A DNA stretch of 32,059 nt. It comes from an uncultured Bacteroidales bacterium. GTDB taxonomy: Bacteria; Bacteroidota; Bacteroidia; Bacteroidales; Muribaculaceae. The notes under the pieces are model-generated. The model was not told the origin of the DNA and made no database searches. It was given only the letters and a program-made list of their open reading frames with translations. The stretch spans positions 1 through 32,059 of the forward strand of contig CAMTKF010000032.1 in NCBI GenBank assembly GCA_947072905.1, in the 5' to 3' direction. The translations under genes and the position numbers were made by a program. Below, one piece after another: positions 1 to 10,100 of this stretch; position 1 is the first letter of the stretch; every line of letters starts with the position of its first letter.

Positions 1-1
1 T

Positions 2-64
2 GTCTTCGGTCGTTTGCGGCAAGCAAACTCCCTCATCCTCACGACATCATCGCTCAACTACTGA
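2..64 (+). CDS. Possible 3' end of an upstream gene (partial)
   Basis: One open frame entering from the left edge reads 20 residues and stops with TGA at 62-64. Frames 1 and 3 are also open at the edge, so the choice of frame is weak. The predicted tail is rich in Ser, Thr and Leu and matches no motif I recognise. It would end 42 bases before the MlaE-like start, so the next gene could share a transcript or use its own promoter. Confidence 0.25.
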   Translation, partial: VFGRLRQANSLILTTSSLNY

Positions 65-77
65 CCGCCCTGTCGTT

Positions 78-85
78 TACATTTG
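78..85 (+). promoter_or_regulatory. Candidate Bacteroidota -7 box upstream of mlaE-like gene
   Basis: TACATTTG matches the Bacteroidota -7 consensus TAnnTTTG and lies 21 bases before the ATG at 107. No TTG sits 19-21 bases upstream, so the -33 half is missing or weak. If it is used, transcripts start roughly at 91-93 with a very short leader. Confidence 0.35.
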
Positions 86-106
86 TTATTAAACAAGCTC
101 TAACTC

Positions 107-853
107 ATGATAGTATCATCTTTGGCAACATTCGGCCGATATTGCTTATTTATACGAAGGGTATTTTCTTTGCCTGACAGGTGGCGCATATTCGGCAACC
201 GTACGGTGCAGGAAATAGGGAAACTCGGAATTGACTCAATTCCTCTTGTAATAATAATCTCTCTCTTCATTGGCGCAGTTATAGCCATACAGATGCAGCT
301 CAACATCGCATCGCCGCTCATCCCGTCTTACTCGGTGGGTTTGGCTACCCGTGATATTGTATTGCTTGAATTCTCCAATTCCATTCTGTGTCTGATACTC
401 GCCGGTAAGGTCGGTTCAAACATAGCGTCAGAAATCGGCACGATGCGTGTAACAGAACAGATAGATGCCTTGGAAATAATGGGTGTGAATTCAGCCAACT
501 TTCTCGTTATGCCTAAGATACTCGGTTTTGTGCTTTTTATGCCCGCGCTGGTTATAATATGTATGGCAACCTCACTCGTAGGTGGATGGCTTGTGGCTAT
601 CTTCACCGATTTGATAACCGTATCGCGCTATGTGTACGGCCTGCAGGCCATGTTCCAAGAGTGGTATGTGTGGTACGGATTGATAAAGAGTGTGGTATTC
701 GCATTCATAATAGCCTCTGTAGCGTCATTCTACGGTTATTACGTTAAAGGTGGTGCCCTTGATGTGGGTAAAGCGTCAACCAATGGCGTTGTTGCCTCAA
801 GTATTCTGATTCTGCTTTTTGATGTCATACTCACTAAACTCCTGCTGCAATGA
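107..853 (+). CDS. mlaE: MlaE-family ABC transporter permease
   Basis: Predicted inner-membrane permease of an Mla-type ABC system, which moves phospholipids between inner and outer membrane. At 248 residues it is close to the usual family length of about 260. The family signature EIGTMRVTEQIDAL lies at residues 109-122, and about five hydrophobic segments follow an amphipathic N-terminus (first strong segment about 44-64). Its stop overlaps the start of the ATPase gene in an ATGA (850-853), so the two are translationally coupled and presumably form one complex. No MlaD-type substrate-binding protein is seen in this window; it could be encoded elsewhere. Family assignment is firm; the phospholipid substrate is inferred from family. 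Confidence 0.93.
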   Translation: MIVSSLATFGRYCLFIRRVFSLPDRWRIFGNRTVQEIGKLGIDSIPLVIIISLFIGAVIAIQMQLNIASPLIPSYSVGLATRDIVLLEFSNSILCLILAGKVGSNIASEIGTMRVTEQIDALEIMGVNSANFLVMPKILGFVLFMPALVIICMATSLVGGWLVAIFTDLITVSRYVYGLQAMFQEWYVWYGLIKSVVFAFIIASVASFYGYYVKGGALDVGKASTNGVVASSILILLFDVILTKLLLQ

Positions 854-1626
854 TCGAGGTTAAGAATGTAGTAAAATCGTTTGAAGGCAAGACAGTGCTT
901 CACGATGTGAGCGCCCGTTTTGAGACAAGCAAAACAAACCTTATCATCGGCCAAAGCGGGTCCGGTAAAACCGTGCTTATGAAAAGCCTGGTGGGACTGC
1001 TGCGCCCCGACAGCGGCGAGATATTGTTTGACGGCCGGAATCTGCTCGATATGAACAATACCCAGGTGAAAGAGCTGCGCAAGGAAATAGGCATGCTGTT
1101 TCAGGGTTCGGCGTTGTTTGACTCGGAAACTGTGATGGGAAATGTAATGTTCCCACTCAGAATGTTCACCGACATGAGCTACGACGAAATACGCGAACGT
1201 GCCATGTTCTGTCTTGAACGAGTTAACCTTAAGGGCGCGGAAAATAAATATCCTTCCGAGATTTCGGGCGGTATGCAAAAACGTGTGGCCATTGCACGTG
1301 CCATAGCCCTCAACCCGAAGTATCTGTTCTGCGATGAACCCAACTCGGGTCTCGACCCCAAGACATCAATAGTGATTGATGAGCTGCTGAGCGATATCAC
1401 CCACGAGTATAACATCACCACAGTAATCAATACTCACGATATGAACTCGGTGCTCGGAATCGGCGAGAACATCATCTTCATCAATAAGGGCTACCGCGAA
1501 TGGGTGGGCGATATGAGCCAGATATATACCACCAGCAACGAGGCTTTGAACGACTTTGTGTTTGCCACCCGCCTGTTCCAAGAGGTACGCGAATATGTGG
1601 TCAGAAACGAGAAAAAACATCCATGA
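850..1626 (+). CDS. mlaF: MlaF-like ABC transporter ATP-binding protein
   Basis: Cytoplasmic ATPase that should drive the MlaE-like permease encoded just upstream. All ABC motifs are present: Walker A GQSGSGKT (34-41), Q-loop around MLFQGS (82-87), signature ISGGM (138-142), Walker B YLFCDEP (158-164) and the switch His in NTHDM (His196). The 258-residue length is normal. The signature begins ISGGM rather than LSGGQ, as is common in the Mla/Ttg2A subgroup. The start overlaps the mlaE stop by four bases, and its own stop overlaps the holB start (1623-1626), making a three-gene coupled operon that mixes envelope transport with replication. Confidence 0.94.
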   Translation: MIEVKNVVKSFEGKTVLHDVSARFETSKTNLIIGQSGSGKTVLMKSLVGLLRPDSGEILFDGRNLLDMNNTQVKELRKEIGMLFQGSALFDSETVMGNVMFPLRMFTDMSYDEIRERAMFCLERVNLKGAENKYPSEISGGMQKRVAIARAIALNPKYLFCDEPNSGLDPKTSIVIDELLSDITHEYNITTVINTHDMNSVLGIGENIIFINKGYREWVGDMSQIYTTSNEALNDFVFATRLFQEVREYVVRNEKKHP

Positions 1627-2762
1627 AGTTCTCAGATATTCCCGGGCACGAAGATGTAAAAAATCATCTGCGCGCGCTGGTAGACAATGACCGCATACCC
1701 CATGCATTATTGCTTGAAGGTCCGTCAGGCAGTGCAAAATTTGCTCTTGCCCGAGCCTTTGCCAACTATATCCATTGTACAGACAGGACACCCGAAGGCG
1801 ATTCGTGCGGTAAATGCCCGGCTTGTCTGCAACATGCCAAATTCAATCATATTGACACCTTCTATTCATATCCTGTTCTTAAAAAGAAAAGCGGTCAGGT
1901 AACAATCAGCGACGACTATGCGCCAGAGTGGCGGCAGTATCTGCACGACTCTCCATTTATGGACTTTGATTATTGGCTGTCGTTGCTGGGCAATCCAAAC
2001 GGCCAACCGGTGATATATGTGGATGAAGCGGCCGAACTGTTGCGCCGGCTCAACCTCACTGCTCGCCAATCAAAGTATAAGATTGTGCTGCTGTGGCTGC
2101 CCGAACGCCTGCAGGAAGCCGCCGCCAACAAACTGCTCAAGCTCATCGAGGAACCGCATTCCGACACATTGTTCATAATGAGTTCCGACAATCCCCGCTC
2201 TATCCTGCCAACAATATATTCGCGCACACAGCGAATATCAGTCCGCAGGTACAGCGATGATGAAATCAGCGACACACTGACCTCTAAATACGCTGTAAGC
2301 CCTGATGCAGCACTGAGCATAGCCACGCTTGCCGAAGGAAACATGTCGGCTGCCCTGCGTCTTATGGATTCAGGAAAACGAAATCAGAAATTTCTGGACC
2401 TATTTATGCAGCTTATGCGACTTGCATGGCTCAGAAAAGTGGGAGATCTGAGAAAATGGAGCGAGGAAATTGCAGATTTGGGACGAGAAGGCACCATACG
2501 ATTCTATGACTATTGCTCACACATGGTGCGCGAGAATTTCATTTTGAATATCGGCGATTGGAGATTGAACGCTCTGTCAAAAGAAGAAATGGAATTCAGT
2601 TCGCGGTTTTCGCCGTTCATCAATGTCGTGAATGTTGAAACAATTTCCGCAACTCTTGACTCAGCCCGCAACGATATGCTGCTAAACGGCAATGCCAAAA
2701 TCATAGCCTTCGACCTCGCCGTAAAAATGATACTCCTCATCAAACGCGGCCAGGAACAATAA
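1623..2762 (+). CDS. holB: DNA polymerase III delta' subunit (clamp loader)
   Basis: Clamp-loader subunit delta', which opens and loads the sliding clamp during replication. I start it at ATG 1623, overlapping the ATPase stop as ATGA; the frame is open further upstream but that would run deep inside mlaF. This gives 379 residues. The nucleotide-binding loop is degenerate: GPSGSAKF (33-40) in place of GxxGxGKT, consistent with delta' proteins that bind but do not hydrolyse ATP. Four cysteines (52, 62, 65, 68) form the zinc module of the family. The stretch KLLKLIEEP followed by the SRTQ element is also typical. Downstream, no T-rich terminator is visible on this strand. Confidence 0.9.
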   Translation: MKFSDIPGHEDVKNHLRALVDNDRIPHALLLEGPSGSAKFALARAFANYIHCTDRTPEGDSCGKCPACLQHAKFNHIDTFYSYPVLKKKSGQVTISDDYAPEWRQYLHDSPFMDFDYWLSLLGNPNGQPVIYVDEAAELLRRLNLTARQSKYKIVLLWLPERLQEAAANKLLKLIEEPHSDTLFIMSSDNPRSILPTIYSRTQRISVRRYSDDEISDTLTSKYAVSPDAALSIATLAEGNMSAALRLMDSGKRNQKFLDLFMQLMRLAWLRKVGDLRKWSEEIADLGREGTIRFYDYCSHMVRENFILNIGDWRLNALSKEEMEFSSRFSPFINVVNVETISATLDSARNDMLLNGNAKIIAFDLAVKMILLIKRGQEQ

Positions 2763-2787
2763 AAAGAGACAATCAGCTTGGATTGTC
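2758..2787 (-). terminator. Rho-independent terminator for the leftward two-gene operon
   Basis: GACAATC (2768-2774) and GATTGTC (2781-2787) form a perfect 7-bp stem with a 6-base loop. Read on the minus strand, the stem is followed by TCTTTTTATT, a good U-tract. It faces genes transcribed from 5752 towards 2848. The U-tract overlaps the holB stop codon, so the convergent operons meet here. On the plus strand the same hairpin is followed by C and A, so it is a poor terminator for holB. Confidence 0.6.
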
Positions 2788-2820
2788 CCCTTAAATGGTA
2801 TGTAATTCATGGATAATTAC

Positions 2821-2845
2821 AAACTATAGCTTTCAGCCATAGTTT
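2821..2845 (-). terminator. Hairpin directly after the stop codon of the 466-aa gene
   Basis: AAACTATAGCT (2821-2831), a 3-base loop and AGCCATAGTTT (2835-2845) make an 11-bp stem with one mismatch. It starts three bases beyond the minus-strand stop at 2848. The following bases on the minus strand are only moderately T-rich, so it may be a weak terminator or a 3'-end protecting stem ahead of the stronger hairpin at 2768-2787. Confidence 0.4.
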
Positions 2846-2847
2846 AG

Positions 2848-4248
2848 TCACAATTTGGATAACTCGTCTATGAGTGCGGGGCGGCGTGGTGTTCTTGACT
2901 TTTGTTCGATTACAATTTTGTCGGCCTCGGCTTTGCCTCCGTATTTTATCAGATTGCGCAGCAGCCCCACTCCTTCGCGATATGAGTCGCGGCCGGCGGC
3001 TCGCTGGAAAAATGCTTTCACTGCGGATGTATAAAGCTTGATAATTTCTTCCTTGTATAGTTCCTTGACATCTTGGGGTGCATCATCAATCTCATAAGTT
3101 GAAGGATCCTTACGGAGGCAGTCCATATACTTATCCCACATTTTTTCTTGAGTGTAGATATACAGCACACGGCCTGTATCACGTTTTCTTTGTGCCTCGC
3201 TGATCAATGTTTCGACATAGTTGCTCCATTCACTATTTGCAATAAGATCTTTCAATGTCGAATACATTGTTTCCATTGAGTACTCCTTTTCTCTCCATAG
3301 TCCTCCATCGAAAAAGAAATGACGAGCCAATAGAAGCATATTCACCTTGTCGTTGGTATCGCGATAGACTCTATATTCCCACTTACGCCAGTCGGAAACC
3401 AACCCTGCCAATCCCGCATCATGGTTAACACCGTCCTTGGCAAGCCGGAGCACTTCTTCGTAATCACTTTTATCCCATGCCATCTGCAAAAGACGCTTGC
3501 GGAAGTCAGGATTGGCGATATTTGCATACATGAATTTGTATTGCTCATCCGGGGTGCCGCAACGCGACATTAGTTCGAGCTTGTATTTCTGCGCAGTCTG
3601 CGCGTCATATTGAGCACTCCAATCGTCATCACTTGACTTGATTGCATCCAGAGCCTTAAAAATTCGATTCTGTCTTTCTTGTGTGTCTGCAAAATCAATA
3701 GCTATCTCCAACCAATCCCACCACCAATCCCAGCCTTTGAGATCTTTTTCGTTGAAACGAGCCAATGCCAGTTCAAATATTTCAGATTTGACGTGTTCCG
3801 GTAATGATTCCTCTTCACATAGTTGGTGCCACTTATGGAAGCATTCGTCAACGATACCGCCGAGTTCTCCGGCACTGTCATCGCCACTATTGAGGATGTC
3901 ATCACCGGCGGCGGCCACACCCGACAGCACAGCTATTGCGACCTCCCACTGCTGATTCGCCATCGCATCAGCAGCCTCATCAAGAATACGGCAAACCGCA
4001 CGATTGAAATCGAATGTAGCACGATATTGGATATAGCCATGTCGTCCGGCATAATCATGAATCAAATCCTCTACACGTGATGTATAAGTTTGGGTATCAG
4101 GTTTGAATAGAGTTCCAACGCCAAGCGCAAGAAAACGGTCTTGCAATTGTCCGTTGTTGGCACATTCCTTACGTATGAAGTCTGCGAGCTGCTTCTTGTC
4201 GAGTTTGGACAGAAGCAATTCCACGTTGTCTGTTTTATTATTTGTCAT
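2848..4248 (-). CDS. Conserved-looking helical protein of unknown function
   Basis: A 466-residue soluble protein that I do not recognise. There is no signal peptide or membrane segment. The sequence is rich in Trp, Asp and Glu and looks almost wholly alpha-helical, with repeated helix pairs from about residue 90 to the end, like TPR or HEAT-type solenoids. The first 40 residues (LLSKLDKKQLADFIRKEC) resemble the short helical lead found in SWIM-associated bacterial proteins, but no SWIM cysteines are present. Its start overlaps the end of the upstream COG2865 regulator by 11 bases (4238-4248), so the two are almost certainly co-translated. A role as a partner or scaffold of that regulator is inference. 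Confidence 0.8.
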   Translation of the reverse strand: MTNNKTDNVELLLSKLDKKQLADFIRKECANNGQLQDRFLALGVGTLFKPDTQTYTSRVEDLIHDYAGRHGYIQYRATFDFNRAVCRILDEAADAMANQQWEVAIAVLSGVAAAGDDILNSGDDSAGELGGIVDECFHKWHQLCEEESLPEHVKSEIFELALARFNEKDLKGWDWWWDWLEIAIDFADTQERQNRIFKALDAIKSSDDDWSAQYDAQTAQKYKLELMSRCGTPDEQYKFMYANIANPDFRKRLLQMAWDKSDYEEVLRLAKDGVNHDAGLAGLVSDWRKWEYRVYRDTNDKVNMLLLARHFFFDGGLWREKEYSMETMYSTLKDLIANSEWSNYVETLISEAQRKRDTGRVLYIYTQEKMWDKYMDCLRKDPSTYEIDDAPQDVKELYKEEIIKLYTSAVKAFFQRAAGRDSYREGVGLLRNLIKYGGKAEADKIVIEQKSRTPRRPALIDELSKL

Positions 4249-5752
4249 TGTCTTGTTGTTTTATGTCAGGAATAACCCAATGCCCGGTTTTGGGATGACC
4301 TTCCCAATAAATGCCTATTTTCGCAAGATATCTGCCTACTGTTTTAGAGGTGATATTTAATTTAGCAGCAATATCCTCTCTTGAAACTGTTGAATTGTCT
4401 CTGATGTATCCGATTATTTTATCTTGAAGCACCTCTTTTGTTTTTTGAGGGACATCATTGTCGTTTTGAGGGACATTTAGAGGGACATCATTGTCGTTTT
4501 GAGGGACATTTAGAGGGACATCACTGTCGTTTTGAGGGACATTTAGAGGGACATGATCCTCTAACGATGATTTTGTCGGACGTTTGAAGGTCACTGTGAT
4601 AAAACCGCCATCCCGTCGCCATGTTGGCTCTTCAACACCTTGTTCGCGACATGCCTCAATGATGCGCTTGGCACCTGTGCCCCAGTTCTCAAGCCAAGTA
4701 GTGCGATATAAAGCCTCTGCAATCTTGGGATTATACGGATATGAGTCATGCGGATTCTTGATGGTCTCAGGTGTTATCTCCGGAGGGAAAACTCCGGGAT
4801 TGCCTATCTCGATTCGGTCGTCATAGATGGCAATACTGTTGGTGAGATTATATCTCTCCCATTGGCGATGGCAAAGCGAATTAATCAATGCCTCTCGTAA
4901 GGCTTTGTATGGTACCTCAAGCCTCTCCTCACGTTGAAGGCTGTGATTCGTTATTCTGCCGCTGAGGTTAAGATGCTTGAAAAAGAACGCCATTCCTGCA
5001 TCCAACAAATCGAAGAAACTGCCCTCGGAGCGTTGGTTGTCAATGAATTCATCTTTATCTGTTCCAAGAAAACGTGCAAGTCTCAACTGAAAATTGGGAT
5101 ATTCATCCACCTTGTCAGAAAAAAGCATTGCTGCACCATTTGTCGGCACACCATTCTTCACAAGTTTCCACTTTGATAATGTCTCCTCAATAGGTGCTGT
5201 CAAAGCACTCGCCGGAATACGGCCACCCTCGACACCCATTCGGATGCAACCTTCAATGCGTTGCCTGTTGAGATCTGCCATGGCGACACCGTCAGCAGGT
5301 TGTAATTCCCATGCATATGACTTAGGTGTATATGCCCGAATACGCTCGTCATACATATCATGCGGCATAACCTTGGTTGTGCTCTCAACTTTGTAGTAAG
5401 GGCAACCGTGGAAAGTATGCGGACGTTCGCCCCATACCCAGCCATCGAAGTGTATGGCGATGACCTTATGCCCCGGATATTCCGGCACATCGACATACTC
5501 CACATGCACATCCACAGCCGGTTCCAATCCGGCGAGAGCCTGCGCAATCTCCTGCTGCGTCTTGTCGGTCACCTCCTGCCCGACAATCTTCAGCGACTTA
5601 GGCGCAACACCGAAAATCAGCCAGCCGCCCTCTGTATTCAGAAACGCACACGCCGAATGCATACCGTCCTTCAACTCGCCGGTGCTCTTCTTCAGCTCCA
5701 GAGTCCGCGACTCATCCGCCGCCACCAATACCCGTATATCGTCTATAGTCAT
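4238..5752 (-). CDS. COG2865-type regulator: AlbA_2 DNA-binding plus ATPase-like domain
   Basis: Putative transcriptional regulator or defence-type ATPase. I start at ATG 5752 (MTIDDIRVLVAADESRTLEL), because the longer open frame runs through the intergenic gap into the esterase gene; this gives 504 residues. Residues about 10-130 are an AlbA_2/Schlafen-like domain (ESRTLELKKS, then AFLNTEGGWLIFGV). The region around EALINSLCHRQWE, GNPGVFPPEI and ENWGTGAKRIIEA is a GHKL-type ATP-binding domain of the HATPase_c_4 kind. A repetitive linker of three VPLNVPQND units leads into a C-terminal winged helix (VSREDIAAKLNITSKTVGRYL). It overlaps the next gene by 11 bases. Target genes cannot be read from the sequence. 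Confidence 0.85.
   Translation of the reverse strand: MTIDDIRVLVAADESRTLELKKSTGELKDGMHSACAFLNTEGGWLIFGVAPKSLKIVGQEVTDKTQQEIAQALAGLEPAVDVHVEYVDVPEYPGHKVIAIHFDGWVWGERPHTFHGCPYYKVESTTKVMPHDMYDERIRAYTPKSYAWELQPADGVAMADLNRQRIEGCIRMGVEGGRIPASALTAPIEETLSKWKLVKNGVPTNGAAMLFSDKVDEYPNFQLRLARFLGTDKDEFIDNQRSEGSFFDLLDAGMAFFFKHLNLSGRITNHSLQREERLEVPYKALREALINSLCHRQWERYNLTNSIAIYDDRIEIGNPGVFPPEITPETIKNPHDSYPYNPKIAEALYRTTWLENWGTGAKRIIEACREQGVEEPTWRRDGGFITVTFKRPTKSSLEDHVPLNVPQNDSDVPLNVPQNDNDVPLNVPQNDNDVPQKTKEVLQDKIIGYIRDNSTVSREDIAAKLNITSKTVGRYLAKIGIYWEGHPKTGHWVIPDIKQQDNDK
4447..4555 (-). repeat. 33-bp tandem repeat inside the COG2865 gene
   Basis: About three copies of a 33-bp unit, nearly identical at the DNA level, encode VPLNVPQND followed by SD or ND. 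The repeat lies in the linker between the ATPase-like domain and the C-terminal winged helix. Multiples of 33 bp keep the frame, so copy number could vary between strains without breaking the protein. Confidence 0.85.
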
Positions 5753-5828
5753 AATATATAATATTACTTGTCTGCTAAACTTATAATTCTCTAAATAACA
5801 ACTTAATATCTTTAAAAAATCGTGTTTT

Positions 5829-7169
<1,341 letters not shown>

Positions 7170-7175
7170 CTACGT

Positions 7176-10100
7176 TTAGATTTGGAAATGAACAGCGTAC
7201 GGGCATACATCATTGCCCTCGTTGGCTTTATCAGAAACAATGAATGTCTCATATCCATAACCTCTTATCTGAACCATCTCCTCATGCGATAAAACAACTA
7301 TGTTGTTCACAAAGTTGGGGATAATGCACAAAAGCAATCTATGCCCATCCTCATTGCCGATATGGGTTTTTACACTTCGGTCGGGATACATAAGTGCGAG
7401 CAGAAGAGCCAGTTCTCCTTGTCCTGATTCATCCTCTACCAAGATTGGTGATTCATTAAATCGTTTTTCTATACTTGAAGCGCCTTGCGAATACATCTTC
7501 AACGCTTTTCTCGCGTTGCGCTCTATTCCGGCTCCTTTGTAACGATATTTGTCATATACAACCGGAACCAGATTAGCAACTGTATCTTGTGCATGACAAA
7601 TTTGTGTAAACCGTTTCTGGAAGAGGTGACGAAGCGACTGAGACTGTTCCATGACAGTTGAGCCCATTTTGGCAATTTTCTCGCGGGTTATAAGTTGCCC
7701 TACTTTTAATACAATTTCGCCTCCGTTAGACAATGCAGAACCTTTTGGCATGGCCTGAAGAATGCCATGAAGATAAACCGGCAGTATATCCAGCCCAAGT
7801 TCGTGAGAAAACTCTACAGCACCCTTATGGAATCTCTTAACCCGGTTGCTGATATTGGTCGGACGCTCACCTTCAGGGAAGATGCCCACACTATAGCCTT
7901 GCACAACATACGGGCGCAACATTTCAATCATTCCCTCAGCTCCTTGACCGATAGTTATAAAATCAAGCCATCTGAACATTCTGCCGGTAACAGGATTATG
8001 ACTTACGTGGTCGTTGGCTATAAGGATAATCTTTGGCGTTAAGGTCATAAGGTAAAAAGAATCAAGCATAGACTGATGATTGCTTATTACAATTACAGGC
8101 TTCTTGAAATCGAAATTTTCCGGATTCTCAAACCTGTATTTGATGCCCGGCATCCGCTTAACATCCCATCTGAAGACCGAGCAACAGAATCTGTGAAGTA
8201 TCATCTTCTTCTTCGGAGTCGGCTTTGTCAATACGAACATGAAGAATCCCATGACGTAAGCAATCATCAGTTGGCTCAGGAAAACACATGCGCAGTATCC
8301 GGTACACAGAATCTTTTTCAATGTTATCGGGCGGTATCTCTCCACGCCATTTTTCTTAACCAACCAGTTGAACACCAACGGCGGAAAGAAGTATGCCATA
8401 AGCACTACCGAGAGCATGCCAACCACAGTAACCTCGCCGAGCGACCGCATGGCAGGATGTTTGGCAAAAATCAAAGTACCTATGCCGATAAACATTATCA
8501 ATGCTGAAATGATTATACTGTTCTTGTATGAGGCAAGCAGTTTTTTTCTGTAGGCATACTCGTAAGAAAGTCCTTCGGTCATGAAGATTGTATAGTCATC
8601 TCCCTGTCCGAAAATGAAAGTTGCCAGAATAATATTTACGATATTGAACTTTATTCCGAGTAAACCCATAATACCCAAAATCCAAATCCAGCTGACAGCC
8701 ATAGGGAGGAATGAAACTATAGCCAACTCTATGCTGCCAAGTGACAGCCACAGGAATACAAACACAATGAATCCGCAGGCGATTCCGATATAATTGAAAT
8801 CATCTGACAGCGTATTTGTTATCGAACTGTTCATGCTCTTTACATCGAAAGCCATGCCATTAAACCCGTCAATCGAGTTAAGTCTGTCTTTAACTGCTTC
8901 AATATCCTCGGGTCTGACTTCAAGCACCTGCACTACCGACCTGCGGTTGTCCACGCTGTCTTCGCTGAGGTTGCCAATAAGGATTGTGTTATTTATATTC
9001 TCAAAAAATTCATGCGGTTTAACAGAGTTTTGGCCGTGCAGGATAGCATGGAAGTCAGAAAAAGCATCTTCACTAAATCCCAAAGACATCCCTTTGGATT
9101 TAGTTTCGGCCAACAGCATATCTCCATGAGCGTCAACAAATCTATTCCATCTTGAAAGTCTTTCATCTTGTTCTTTTTGAGAGGGCAAGAATGAGGTAAT
9201 ATCTTTTTTACGCGTTACAATACCTTGTTTTACAAGGTCTTCTACATGTGTATCAATAAACATGTTCTGAGACAAGGCTTCTTCCCAATTTTCACCATTT
9301 GCGACCACATACAGATTCTCGCTGCTGTCGTTCACTGCCTGCAGGTTTGAGAAATATTCGAGGTCGGCCCTTTGTTCGGGAGTCATAAAATTGATATTCC
9401 TCATATCCGCATCAAATTCAGTTTTGAAGCTGAAAAATGCGAAAAAGATTGTCAACGCAATTACACTCCAAACCACCCTCTTATTCTTTTCTACTGAAAT
9501 GTCGGCTAATTTTGAAATCAGTGTCGGCCCATTATTGGAGTCAGTATGCACACGAACCTTCACCACATGAGGCAAAAAGATCAGAACAAACAAGATTGTA
9601 CCTACCAATAGCAGAGAGCTAAACAGGCCCAAATCGTGAAGTGCAATGGAATTGAGCGGAACAAGGCATAAAAAAGCACCCACCGTGGTAACATTTCCTA
9701 CAACCAACGGCGAAATTATTTCTTTCAAAGCTTGCCGTTGATGGGAGCTATTTTGCAGATGGTCAATCAGATGCAATGGATAATTAACAGCGATACCCAA
9801 TATTACAGAAGCAATTCCAATAACAATGATTGAAATTGAATCATAAAATAGTGCGATACCACCCATTGCAAAAAGCCATCCCCATCCAACCGATACTAAA
9901 ATCAGTAAAATATTACGTGCGCTTCTGAAAACATATATCAAAAGTATCAAAATCAGAATGCCGGCGATTGCAACGGCAAGCACACTGTCTTTTTTAATCC
10001 GGTTGGCATTTGTAACGGCGATAGCCGGGCCGCCGATGATGTGGATGTCAAGGACAGGATTACTTGCTTCTACCTTAATCTTAGCCTCGTTTAATAAATT

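Noticed and set aside
739-1278. 179-residue frame on the minus strand
   Set aside because: It lies antisense to the end of mlaE and the first half of mlaF, both of which have full family motifs.
1500-1622. Longer N-terminus for the delta' subunit
   Set aside because: It would lie wholly inside the mlaF gene; ATG 1623 gives the normal start MKFSDIPGHEDV and an ATGA overlap.
4447-4555. CRISPR-like array
   Set aside because: The 33-bp units are directly joined with no unique spacers and stay in frame within a coding region.
5753-5828. Promoter or terminator between the esterase and the COG2865 gene
   Set aside because: TAAGTTTA resembles a -7 box but its nearest TTG is only 15 bases away, and no hairpin with a T-tract is visible after the esterase stop.
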